Assembly (NCBI GenBank): GCA_947495035.1
Contig: CANLXI010000013.1
Location: 62,001 to 126,000 of the forward strand
DNA length: 64,000 bases
Direction of reading: 5' to 3'
Source: an uncultured Granulosicoccus sp.
GTDB taxonomy: Bacteria > Pseudomonadota > Gammaproteobacteria > Granulosicoccales > Granulosicoccaceae
Part shown: piece after piece, positions 56,701 through 64,000 of the stretch
Layout: each line of letters begins with the position of its first letter
Numbering within the stretch: position 1 is the stretch's first letter
Translations under genes and position numbers: made by a program
The notes under the pieces: model-generated
Told to the model about the DNA's origin: nothing
Database searches by the model: none
The model's input: only the letters and a program-made list of their open reading frames with translations

Positions 56701-58269
56701 CTACTGTGATCTGGCGTCATTGCGTGTCGCAGGTATTCCCTGACCCGCGGAATCCTCTTCCGAGCGGGTGGTGCCCTTGTCGAGCGCAAGCAGCGGCTGT
56801 CCCTGACTGTCAGTCAGGGGCAGAACGGATTCATCGTCGTCATTGTTCATGATGACAGGGCGACGTTGCAGCAGCAGGCGCTTCTTCAATGAGCGCCGCT
56901 GTCGGGTCCTTTCACGTGACTTTGCCAGCTTGCCGGGCATGTCGCCGGGCAGGCCGAATGCGGGAGTCTGAGATCGAGTCAGGGAGCTGCTGAGCGTGAC
57001 CTGTTGCAACATGCTGATGGGCAGTGTCACGAACAGAATCCAGTACAGCTCGCGATTGACCAGCAATCGTGCCTCGGAATAGTTGCTCACCAGCAGGGCA
57101 ATCATGAAACCCAGTGCGAACAGGACGCCGGGGAAAGGACGTTGATACTGACAATGGAACAGTTCGATCAGTTGCTGCACGATCATGAAGACCGCCAGCG
57201 CCGTCAGCGGCAGGCCGATCTCCGAGGCAATCTGCAGCAGACCGTTGTGCGCATGGAACACGGTCCAGGAAAAGTCAGTGAGGGATTGCTGAATCCAGAC
57301 ACTGTCGTCGGTTGGATACCACAGGGTGCCATAGCCGTATCCCGTCAGCGGTCTGTCCAGAATCAGTTGCCAGGTCTGTTGCCAGACATCCCCACGTCCC
57401 GTCAGGTCACCAGAGCGCCCGATCAATTCTGCCGTGTCGATATAGCTGAAGGCCATGGCCAGCAAGGCGGCCACCAGCAGGCCCAGGACCGACATCGACA
57501 GCATGCCCATGCGCAGACTGCGCGTGGTATGCAGGTACAGCATGACCAGTGTTGCGCAGATCAGTGCCAGTGCCGATGTCGCCGACACACTGAAATAGAG
57601 ACACAGCAGGGCAGGCACGATCAGGATCAGACAGGTGACACGACGCGCCGTGGAGATCGGCCAGAAACACAGACTGGACAGCAACAGGGCCGTGATGGCC
57701 GACCAGAATCCCAGCGTATTCTTGGAAGCGGTGATGCCGGCCCAGACCAGTTGCCCCTCATATTGCTCCAGACCCAGCGATGGCATGAACCAGGCGGCCA
57801 GGGCGCTGCCGAACATCAGCAGGCCGAGAGTCGTCGCGCTGATGCGCAGAATCTGCGACAAGGGCAGACTGAAGCCGAGATAGATGGCCAGCAGGGTGGT
57901 ACCGATCAGGTGTACCGAGCGTTCGATGGTCAGATTGGGGTCAACGGACCAGGCGGTGGAAAAGGCAGTACCGGCCACCACCAGGATCAGCGCCAGTCGA
58001 TAACGCACCAGCCAGGTCAGCCAGTTGAGTCCGAAGCTGGCGAGCAGGGCCACGGCAGAGGTGAGATACATGACCAGCCACAGCAGCGTGACCAGGGTCA
58101 CTGGCAGATCACCGGCAAAGGGAGATCGCACTGCCAGGGTGAGGGTGAAGCTGGTGCCCTGCAGCAGGGTCAGTACCAGCATCAGTGATGCCAGCAGCGG
58201 CACCCGGTAAGGCGCCTGATAGGTCGCCAGGGCTGGTCGCGGTACCTGGTGCTGAGCGGAGAGATTCAC
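56701..58269 (-). CDS. O-antigen ligase / exopolysaccharide polymerase family membrane protein
   Basis: This 522-residue inner-membrane protein has about ten to twelve helices and a C-terminal cytoplasmic basic tail (RERTRQRRSLKKR near residue 455) of about 80 residues. The Wzy_C/WaaL hallmark WTVFHAHNGLLQIASEIGLPL lies in the large periplasmic loop region, following GYGYGTLWYP. In this context an ExoQ-like polymerase role is more likely than lipid A-core ligation. The start overlaps the stop of the GT2 gene by 4 bases (ATGA). Confidence 0.85.
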   Translation of the reverse strand: MNLSAQHQVPRPALATYQAPYRVPLLASLMLVLTLLQGTSFTLTLAVRSPFAGDLPVTLVTLLWLVMYLTSAVALLASFGLNWLTWLVRYRLALILVVAGTAFSTAWSVDPNLTIERSVHLIGTTLLAIYLGFSLPLSQILRISATTLGLLMFGSALAAWFMPSLGLEQYEGQLVWAGITASKNTLGFWSAITALLLSSLCFWPISTARRVTCLILIVPALLCLYFSVSATSALALICATLVMLYLHTTRSLRMGMLSMSVLGLLVAALLAMAFSYIDTAELIGRSGDLTGRGDVWQQTWQLILDRPLTGYGYGTLWYPTDDSVWIQQSLTDFSWTVFHAHNGLLQIASEIGLPLTALAVFMIVQQLIELFHCQYQRPFPGVLFALGFMIALLVSNYSEARLLVNRELYWILFVTLPISMLQQVTLSSSLTRSQTPAFGLPGDMPGKLAKSRERTRQRRSLKKRLLLQRRPVIMNNDDDESVLPLTDSQGQPLLALDKGTTRSEEDSAGQGIPATRNDARSQ

Positions 58270-59210
58270 TGACGCCTGGCCTGCTCGAGCGTCAAGCCGC
58301 GATATCGTACGTATTGATCCACCAGGCGGCGGTAGAGTCTCGGGAAGAGATTCTGAACACTTTGCCGCACCATGCCCAATGGTCCCATTGCGCCGGTGCG
58401 ATAGGCCTTCCAGAGCAATCCGAAACTCCGAACGGGTGCCGAGCGGGCCAGACCGACACTTGCGAAACGTGCCTGGAATCCCGCCCAGGCCATTGGCGAC
58501 ATGGCGGTTTTCTGTGTATCCATCCAGCGGAAGAAATTGGTGTATTTCTCGGACGTGCCGGCATGTATGGGCAGCTGCGACAGGGCCTCATCGCTGATCA
58601 CATCGGCGTACAAGGTCAGCGGCTGAGGCAGCATGCGGAAAGCAATTCCGGTGCGCCAGCAGTCGATGGCAAACTGATCATTGTCCCCGAAGGTCACGGA
58701 TTCGTCCCACTGCACCCTGGTGGCCAGGGTGCGTGGCATGACCATGGTGCTGGTCTGGATGAAGCTGCCATCGACGTACAGGTAATCGAATATCGATTCC
58801 TCCGCACCAAGTGCACGCGCGGGTTTCACCCAGTAGCGGTCGACGCCGCGATCGACGATGATCTGCCCGTACAGCAACACGTCTTCATCCTCTTCGAGGC
58901 AGTCGTTGGCGACCTGCAGAAACGTCGGATACCAGCGATCATCGGAATCGAGAAAGGCGATGTACTGACCCGCTGCGACCTTCATGCCGTGGTTGCGCGC
59001 CGCAGCCGGACCTGCATTGTCCTGATGCAGCACTCTCAGGCGTGGATCGTCGATGGCTGCCAGCACATCACGGGTGTCATCGCTCGAGCCATCGTCGACT
59101 ACCACCACCTCGAAATCGTCGAAAGTCTGTTCGAAGCATGACTGCAGCGTATCCAGCACCGAGGCAGATCGATTGTAGGTCGGTATGACTATGGAGAATC
59201 GGGGGGACAT
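58266..59210 (-). CDS. Glycosyltransferase family 2
   Basis: This 314-residue GT-A fold transferase starts MSPRFSIVIPTYNRSASVL. It has the nucleotide-sugar segment VVVVDDGSSDDTRDVL and the metal-binding DSDD in IAFLDSDDRWYP (about residue 88). I use ATG 59210, overlapping the upstream stop (TGATG); the frame extends to 59318 but that lies within the upstream gene. It probably adds one sugar to the lipid-linked repeat unit at the cytoplasmic membrane face; donor and acceptor cannot be deduced. Confidence 0.9.
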   Translation of the reverse strand: MSPRFSIVIPTYNRSASVLDTLQSCFEQTFDDFEVVVVDDGSSDDTRDVLAAIDDPRLRVLHQDNAGPAAARNHGMKVAAGQYIAFLDSDDRWYPTFLQVANDCLEEDEDVLLYGQIIVDRGVDRYWVKPARALGAEESIFDYLYVDGSFIQTSTMVMPRTLATRVQWDESVTFGDNDQFAIDCWRTGIAFRMLPQPLTLYADVISDEALSQLPIHAGTSEKYTNFFRWMDTQKTAMSPMAWAGFQARFASVGLARSAPVRSFGLLWKAYRTGAMGPLGMVRQSVQNLFPRLYRRLVDQYVRYRGLTLEQARRQ

Positions 59211-60124
59211 CAGTAGTTTTCGTTCCGAATGGTAGCGTGACCCAGATGCGCACTCACCTTGCCGCGCAGTTTCCAGCGTAATTGTCGCGAGCGTTCCATC
59301 CAGGAAGGACTCAACCATGACAGCGCACTGGCAAGCAGGGTCTGTCCCCCCAGCGCGATGGTTTTCAGTCCCCGCACAAGGCTATGGCCGACGCCGGGCT
59401 GCAGCAACTGCATGACCCTGACCCGTGAATTGTGGATGTTGACGATGCGCTGCTGTACCCAGGCGTCGTGCAGACGATCCTCGGGTACCGGTTCATGGAC
59501 AATGGCATGCGCCGCCCATGCCATGGAATAGCCCCGTTGCCGGAGTTGCATGAAGAAGGCCAGGTCCTCGCCACCGCTGTGCGCAAAGGCGTGATTGAAG
59601 AACTCCGGAGCCAGCGCCTGCAAGGCATCACTGGTGATCAGGAAATTGCCGCCGGCCTGCAATTGGCAGAGGGACTGATCGGGCAATGCCAGGTCCGCGC
59701 CGTAATAGGCATTCTGTCGACTCGATTCGGCGCATCCTTCGGGAAACACCGGTCGAGTCGGGCCACCGACCACATCGACATTGCAGGCATTGCGAACACG
59801 TTGCAGTTCGGTCAGCCATTGCGGCTCTGGCCATTCATCATCGTCGAGAAAGGCCAGCAAGCGGGGTTCGAGTTGCAAGGCCCGTGTGCAGGCTGCATTG
59901 CGGGCAGCTGAAATTCCCGGCTCTGTCGCGGACACCGTGTGCAACGGAAAAGGGTAGCCCGCCGCGCTCAGCGCTTCGCAGACAGCCAGACCTTCAGCTC
60001 CCGGGTCGTTGTCGGAGACGACGACCTCCAGGCCATCGGTGCCGGCAAGCTGTGGCAGGGTTTCCAGAAGTTTGCGCAGTCCTGCCGGACGACGATAGGT
60101 GCAGATGCAGAGAACGGTTTTCAC
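59210..60124 (-). CDS. Glycosyltransferase family 2
   Basis: This 304-residue GT2 enzyme starts MKTVLCICTYRRPAGLRKLLE. It has VVVSDNDPGAEG, an Asp-rich metal motif in LLAFLDDDEWPEPQWL (about residue 92) and a late HAFAHSGGEDLAFFMQLRQRG segment with the ED pair seen in many GT2 enzymes. It overlaps the flippase gene by 4 bases and the next GT2 gene by one, so it is part of a tightly coupled operon. The sugar specificity is unknown. Confidence 0.9.
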   Translation of the reverse strand: MKTVLCICTYRRPAGLRKLLETLPQLAGTDGLEVVVSDNDPGAEGLAVCEALSAAGYPFPLHTVSATEPGISAARNAACTRALQLEPRLLAFLDDDEWPEPQWLTELQRVRNACNVDVVGGPTRPVFPEGCAESSRQNAYYGADLALPDQSLCQLQAGGNFLITSDALQALAPEFFNHAFAHSGGEDLAFFMQLRQRGYSMAWAAHAIVHEPVPEDRLHDAWVQQRIVNIHNSRVRVMQLLQPGVGHSLVRGLKTIALGGQTLLASALSWLSPSWMERSRQLRWKLRGKVSAHLGHATIRNENY

Positions 60125-61479
60125 GAGGCCGCTTTCAATCGGGTGTAGAGAATGCGGGTCAGGTAGATCGCCATGAACGCTTCTGCCGCCAGTATTCCCA
60201 ACAGGGTGGATTCAGGGTTGAAGAAGTAGAGTGTGACGCTGACCAGGACACCACTGAGAATGGCGCCATAGACACTTGCCATGGCCAGTACCCGGAAGTC
60301 GCGCATGGCCTGCAGCGCAGCTGCAGGCGCGTTGTAACTGGCGGCGAACAGGGTGATGACGGACCAGGTGGCCACGATCAGCCCCATGGGTTCGTCCGCG
60401 TATTGATCGGCATACAGAAAGGCATCGATCCAGGGCCACAGGATCAACAGCATCAGACCCATCAGCAGTACGGCCCCGGCCATCAGCAGGCTGGTCGTCC
60501 GGATCTGTTGCCTGACGGCCAGATGTCTGGACTCGGACAGCGCGACAGCCAGCTCGGGCTTGACCATGTTCTGCCAGGTCAGCAGCGCAACCCGCACGGG
60601 CCCGAAGAGAACGAATCCGGCCGCCAGAGGCGCGTAGGCATGCGGCCCGTTGGTGGCCGTGATGATGAGGCTGTGCGCTTGTGCCAGAAACAGTGTGGTC
60701 AGGGAACCCGCCAGGGCCCAGCGGGATTGCTCCCAGACGTCGCGATAACTGCCGATACCGGCCAGAGTCAGCCATTTGCGTCCGCTACCGTGCAGGCGAT
60801 GGCGTTCCACCAGCATGGCCGCCAGGTTGGCCGCCACCAGTGCCAGCAGGACGTGACTGATGTTCAGGTCGTCCACCCAAAGGATGATGGCCAGCATGAC
60901 CACGATACCGGTGCCGACATAGGTGGCATCACCCAATGCAGTCACCAGAGGACGCATGCGTGCGTAACCGGCACTGCGACTGAAGTGGCGGGCCGAGTAG
61001 ATGGCCACGAACAATGCCACCGACAGGGTCACAGTCGTATTCTGTTCACTCCAGCCGGAATAGACGAAGCCGCAGACCAGCAACGCAAGAAACAGCATCA
61101 TGTTCAACGTGCTGAACATGCCCTCCTGGCGTGATCTCTCGGCAGGGTCCTTGACGATGGGTGTGTAGACTGTCAGGGGGGTGGAGATCAGCGCATTGTT
61201 GACTGCCGATGCGAACATCGCCAGGACGAACGCAAAGGCGAAGATGCCATAGTCATAGGGTGTCACCAGGCGCAGCAGGACCAGATTGAGTGCAAAATGA
61301 AAGCCACTGACCATGGCCTGAGCACCGACCGACAGAGCCAGCCTGGAGGTCGCCAGCTGGATGCACTTGTCGATGATTCTCACGCCCGTCATTCCCTTTC
61401 CGGCATCTGAAGTCTCCAGGACTGCCTGTGCGCCATTCATGGCTGCCGTTTGTTCATCGGCCGTATCGATGCTGCTCAC
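60121..61479 (-). CDS. Polysaccharide flippase-like membrane protein (Wzx/MATE type)
   Basis: This 452-residue membrane protein has about twelve predicted helices (for example FHFALNLVLLRLVTPYDYGIF near residue 50, partly shown as LVTPYDYGIFAFAFVLAMFA). It resembles the polysaccharide-transport branch of the MOP superfamily, which moves lipid-linked repeat units across the inner membrane. Its place between glycosyltransferases and the WecG-type gene fits a Wzx role. The gap to the WecG gene stop is 5 bases. An alternative would be a lipopolysaccharide-related exporter of the same fold. Confidence 0.8.
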   Translation of the reverse strand: MSSIDTADEQTAAMNGAQAVLETSDAGKGMTGVRIIDKCIQLATSRLALSVGAQAMVSGFHFALNLVLLRLVTPYDYGIFAFAFVLAMFASAVNNALISTPLTVYTPIVKDPAERSRQEGMFSTLNMMLFLALLVCGFVYSGWSEQNTTVTLSVALFVAIYSARHFSRSAGYARMRPLVTALGDATYVGTGIVVMLAIILWVDDLNISHVLLALVAANLAAMLVERHRLHGSGRKWLTLAGIGSYRDVWEQSRWALAGSLTTLFLAQAHSLIITATNGPHAYAPLAAGFVLFGPVRVALLTWQNMVKPELAVALSESRHLAVRQQIRTTSLLMAGAVLLMGLMLLILWPWIDAFLYADQYADEPMGLIVATWSVITLFAASYNAPAAALQAMRDFRVLAMASVYGAILSGVLVSVTLYFFNPESTLLGILAAEAFMAIYLTRILYTRLKAAS

Positions 61480-61484
61480 CGTGT

Positions 61485-62273
61485 TCAGGCCCGCTTGTTA
61501 CTGATCAGCATGCCCATGCCGTTCTTCAGCAGTATAGCCCCCAGAAGAACCGGTTCCACCAGATAGCGGAAGGCGAAACGGCGCGGATTTTCCAGCAGTC
61601 TGAAACTCCATTCCAGTCCCAGACGACCCATCCAGCGAGGGGGGGTCTTGACGGCTCCTGCAACATATTCCATGCAGGCACCGCAGGTGAAGACGATGGG
61701 GGCATTGATGAGGTGACGATGAGCATGCAACCAGGCTTCCTGTTTCGGCGCTCCGAATCCGACCAGCACGATCTGCGCATTGCTGGCATTGATCTGCTCG
61801 ATGACCGCCAGGCTCTGTGTGCTCATGGGTGTCTGATCGAAGTAGCCATCGTGTCCTGCAAGATGGATGTTCGGGCTTTGCGTTCGAACGATATCCATGG
61901 CCTTCGCCTGAACCTCGGCCTTCTGTCCGAGATGGAAGACAGTCCAGCCCCGATCGCTTGCCAGTTGCATCAGTGGCATGATGAAGTCGACGTAGGTCAG
62001 GCGGTGTGCTCGGGTGACCGGTATGCCCAGCAACTGCATCAGCCAGATGACCGGCATGCCGTCCACCAGCACCGTGGTGCCCTGATAATGTTTCCGCAGC
62101 TCGGCATCGGTGAAGTAGCTGTAGAGCGAATGCAGATTGTGATAGAAAACACTGCGGCGTTCCGAGTTCTGTATGGTCGACTCGGTCAGTTGCAGGTAGT
62201 CTTCCAGGGTGCCCGGGTGTGCGAAAAAGCCCAGCAGGGATCGCTGCGGCAGTCCAGCGGGATCAGTTGCCAT
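61485..62273 (-). CDS. WecG/TagA/CpsF family glycosyltransferase
   Basis: This 262-residue GT26 enzyme has family motifs VLVDGMPVIWLMQLLG (about residue 68), RLTYVDFIMPLMQLA, and the C-terminal IVLVGFGAPKQEAWLHAHR with VFTCGACMEYVAG. Members such as WecG (ManNAcA transferase), TagA and CpsF/GumM transfer the second or later sugar onto undecaprenyl-linked intermediates. It is separated from the ExoY-type gene by 278 bases (62274-62551), which hold a small hairpin, so it may start its own transcript. Confidence 0.9.
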   Translation of the reverse strand: MATDPAGLPQRSLLGFFAHPGTLEDYLQLTESTIQNSERRSVFYHNLHSLYSYFTDAELRKHYQGTTVLVDGMPVIWLMQLLGIPVTRAHRLTYVDFIMPLMQLASDRGWTVFHLGQKAEVQAKAMDIVRTQSPNIHLAGHDGYFDQTPMSTQSLAVIEQINASNAQIVLVGFGAPKQEAWLHAHRHLINAPIVFTCGACMEYVAGAVKTPPRWMGRLGLEWSFRLLENPRRFAFRYLVEPVLLGAILLKNGMGMLISNKRA

Positions 62274-62463
62274 CGTGAGAAACTTTCAGAGGTTTGTGGG
62301 AGCAGGCAGTCCGGTCCGGGTCTGCGGTGCTGATATTTCCGGTATGCGTTCGAGTCGGTTTCCAGTGTTGACTCGATACCTTATCGGCTGCTGGCTGCCC
62401 GGTCTACAACCGGGGCCGCGCCTGAGAAACGACTGCCGGCTGACGCGGGTGGTCGCCGACATC

Positions 62464-62487
62464 AGGCAGCCCGGCGACAGGCTGCCT
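62464..62487 (-). terminator. Hairpin in the gap between the ExoY-type and WecG-type genes
   Basis: AGGCAGCC (62464-62471) and GGCTGCCT (62480-62487) form an 8-bp stem with an 8-base loop, 65 bases after the ExoY-type stop. The remainder of 62274-62551 shows no gene; it should hold a promoter for the WecG-type operon, but none stood out by eye. Confidence 0.4.
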
Positions 62488-62551
62488 TCGATCAGTCATA
62501 GGGCTGGGGGGGCAACCGTGAGCGGTATGGCTGATCTGGCTGACAGGGTGA

Positions 62552-63346
62552 TCAGTAGGCGTTCTTGTGGGTCCAGCCCTTGAAGACGGTCAGGACGAGA
62601 ATCTTGATGTCGAGAAACAATGACCAGTTCTTCACATAGTAGCGATCGTGCTCTATGCGCGAGACCATGTCGCTGACACGACGGGTTTCACCGCGATAGC
62701 CATTGATCTGTGCCCAGCCAGTGATGCCCGGTTTCACGCAGTAGCGAGAACCCAGCGCGGGAATCACGTATTTGAAGTCTTCATCCAGTTTCAGCGGGTG
62801 AGGTCGGGGACCGACCAGGGACATGGAACCCTGAATCACGTTGAACAGCTGAGGCAGTTCGTCGAGACTGGTGCGTCGCAGAAAGGCGCCGATTCGGGTG
62901 ATGCGAGGGTCATCCTTCTGTGCCTGCTTGAATTCCTGCGAACCACTCTGGTACATGGTGCGGAACTTGTAGACCTTGATGATTTCCCGGTTGCGGCCGC
63001 TGCGAGCCTGGCAGAACAGGGCGGGGCCCGTGCTGTCCAGCTTGATGGCAATGGAGATCAGGGCCATCAGCGGGAACAGGATCAGCAGGGCGATCGAACC
63101 GAAGATGAAATCCTCGAGGCGCTTGAGCGCCGCATTGATTCCGGTGATCGGCCACAGCGTGGAGCTGTCGCTGTGTACCAGTGTGCCGAGACGTTCTTCC
63201 TCGCCAGGCAGGTCGTTGATATAAGCCGCGTTGGCACTTTCAGTATCCAAGACTGTGTTGCTCTGATTATTCTTGATTGCGCTGGCGCCTGACACCTTGT
63301 TCTCCTGTATCCGTATTGGACGTGACACCGAGCTTCCTGATTCCAT
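62552..63346 (-). CDS. Undecaprenyl-phosphate sugar phosphotransferase (ExoY/WcaJ-like initiating transferase)
   Basis: This 264-residue initiating transferase links the first sugar phosphate (often galactose or glucose) to undecaprenyl phosphate. It is the short ExoY form with one membrane-dipping helix (IFGSIALLILFPLMALISIA, about 92-112), then KLDSTGPALFCQARSGRN, KVYKFRTMY, LRRTSLDELPQLFNVI and SLVGPRPHPL. About 80 variable residues precede the helix. It lies 167 bases from the BY-kinase gene (63347-63513), a gap that is AT-rich near 63361-63405 and probably contains its promoter. Confidence 0.93.
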   Translation of the reverse strand: MESGSSVSRPIRIQENKVSGASAIKNNQSNTVLDTESANAAYINDLPGEEERLGTLVHSDSSTLWPITGINAALKRLEDFIFGSIALLILFPLMALISIAIKLDSTGPALFCQARSGRNREIIKVYKFRTMYQSGSQEFKQAQKDDPRITRIGAFLRRTSLDELPQLFNVIQGSMSLVGPRPHPLKLDEDFKYVIPALGSRYCVKPGITGWAQINGYRGETRRVSDMVSRIEHDRYYVKNWSLFLDIKILVLTVFKGWTHKNAY

Positions 63347-63513
63347 GACCAGGAGCCCGTGTTAAATGATTGAAATTCAAATGATATTACTGCAAGCAAC
63401 ATTTCCGTTGCGTGACAGCTGGCTCGTTTGTTCAATGTAGCAACAGGGTATTACAGTGTCTGCAGTCAACGACACACATACCCCATGGGACACATTGTTT
63501 CACTCGCCGTTAT

Positions 63514-64000
63514 TCAGTCCAATTGTTCCTGGTAATAGGTGTAGTGTCTGGGCGTCGGAGTTGACGAGCCATTCATGATGCAGCCACTCACGCGTACGCC
63601 TGAAAAGGTCAGTCGTTTGAGTGCTTCATTCAGTTGTGGCTCCTTCACTTCGCCTTCCTTCACTACCATGATAGTAGAACCTGCGTGTTTGCCCAGTGAT
63701 GCCGCAGTGGAAACGCTCAAAACAGGTGGGGTATCGATGATGACCAGGTCGAATCGAGGTGCTACGGCATTCAGAAAGGCCCCGAACTCCTTGTCACTCG
63801 GCATGTCAACGCCAACATTGCCAGCGCCGGAATAACCACGCGGTATGCAGTACAGGTTGGCAACCGATGTCGCCTTGACGGTTTCCTTCAGCTCGCTTTT
63901 GCCTCGTACAACCTCGGGCAGACCCGGTCCGACCGGCAGACCCAGCGATTTGTGCAGTTGCCCGCGCTGATAGTCGGAATCGATCAGCAGGACCTTCTTG
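63514..64000 (-). CDS. Bacterial tyrosine kinase / chain-length regulator, C-terminal part (Wzc/ExoP type; partial)
   Basis: The frame enters from the right edge and gives about 161 C-terminal residues of a BY-kinase. The Walker A' motif is visible as VLLIDSDYQRGQLHK at the window edge, and Walker B as FDLVIIDTPPVLSV. The Walker A loop and any N-terminal Wzz membrane domain lie outside the window. The tail ends HYTYYQEQLD, with only a few tyrosines for autophosphorylation (a small Y cluster). These proteins control exopolysaccharide polymer length and export together with the outer-membrane channel, which would be expected further right. Confidence 0.88.
   Translation of the reverse strand, partial: KKVLLIDSDYQRGQLHKSLGLPVGPGLPEVVRGKSELKETVKATSVANLYCIPRGYSGAGNVGVDMPSDKEFGAFLNAVAPRFDLVIIDTPPVLSVSTAASLGKHAGSTIMVVKEGEVKEPQLNEALKRLTFSGVRVSGCIMNGSSTPTPRHYTYYQEQLD

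Noticed and set aside
57004..58188. Plus-strand Gln/His-rich frame opposite the O-antigen ligase-like gene
   Set aside because: It is the mirror of a membrane protein (Leu codons read as Gln in antisense), not a real Gln-rich protein.
59686..61134. Plus-strand open frame of 482 codons across the GT2 and flippase genes
   Set aside because: It spans two well-supported minus-strand genes and has low-complexity Gln/His/Gly composition.

Overview
The window reads as chromosomal DNA of a free-living, probably marine gammaproteobacterium. Supporting signs are a G+C content I judge by eye to be in the upper fifties, a monomeric NADP isocitrate dehydrogenase, a SitABCD/MntR manganese module, a Fur-type operator, a DUF3612-type XRE regulator and a glgBAC/glgPX glycogen locus. 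A Granulosicoccus-like lineage is a guess from general resemblance, not a demonstrated placement. Coding density is very high. I saw no phage, transposase, CRISPR array, rRNA or tRNA.

Layout. 1-3598 (minus): urease genes ureD-A-B-C and the start of ureE. 3565-12903 (minus): five tightly coupled genes of the poorly understood ATP-grasp / alpha-E / transglutaminase type, predicted to make or attach short peptides; the last one overlaps ureD. 12974-14314: glyA. 14654-19171: ROK regulator diverging from a fructose-type sugar ABC transporter (frcBCA). Its two outer, convergent borders each carry a tandem-repeat array built around CAGGTC. 19300-22336 (minus): ferric iron permease and binding protein behind a Fur-like palindrome. 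22441-26637: manganese transporter sitABCD diverging from mntR, with a palindromic operator. 26663-29743: pyrC, pyrE and an M20 amidohydrolase. 29809-35093: CPA2 antiporter, SDR, Fe/2OG oxygenase, a nucleotide cyclase fused to an FHA domain, and a PfkB fructokinase.

35247-39589 is a glyoxylate/TCA node: monomeric isocitrate dehydrogenase, a free-standing protein that looks like only the insertion domain of malate synthase G, and a divergent XRE/DUF3612 regulator. The gap before the regulator holds three direct repeats spaced 14 bp apart. 39584-41855 has a nicotinamidase and an OmpA-type coiled-coil protein. 42031-51990 is the glycogen locus: glgC-glgA-glgB leftward and glgP-glgX rightward from a shared promoter region. 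52038-54656 holds a membrane protein that looks like an LTA-synthase-type enzyme lacking its catalytic domain, then an orphan CHASE histidine kinase. 54675-64000 (minus) is an exopolysaccharide cluster: GH16 glycanase, galE, polymerase/ligase, two GT2 enzymes, a flippase, a WecG/TagA transferase, an ExoY-type initiating transferase and the end of a BY-kinase.

Functionally, fructose uptake (frcBCA) and the PfkB kinase could feed hexose phosphate into glycogen and, through UDP-sugars (galE), into exopolysaccharide. Metal uptake is split into Fur-type and MntR-type control. The least understood parts are the amidoligase-type operon, the stand-alone malate-synthase insertion domain with its repeat operator, and the paired repeat arrays around the frc locus.
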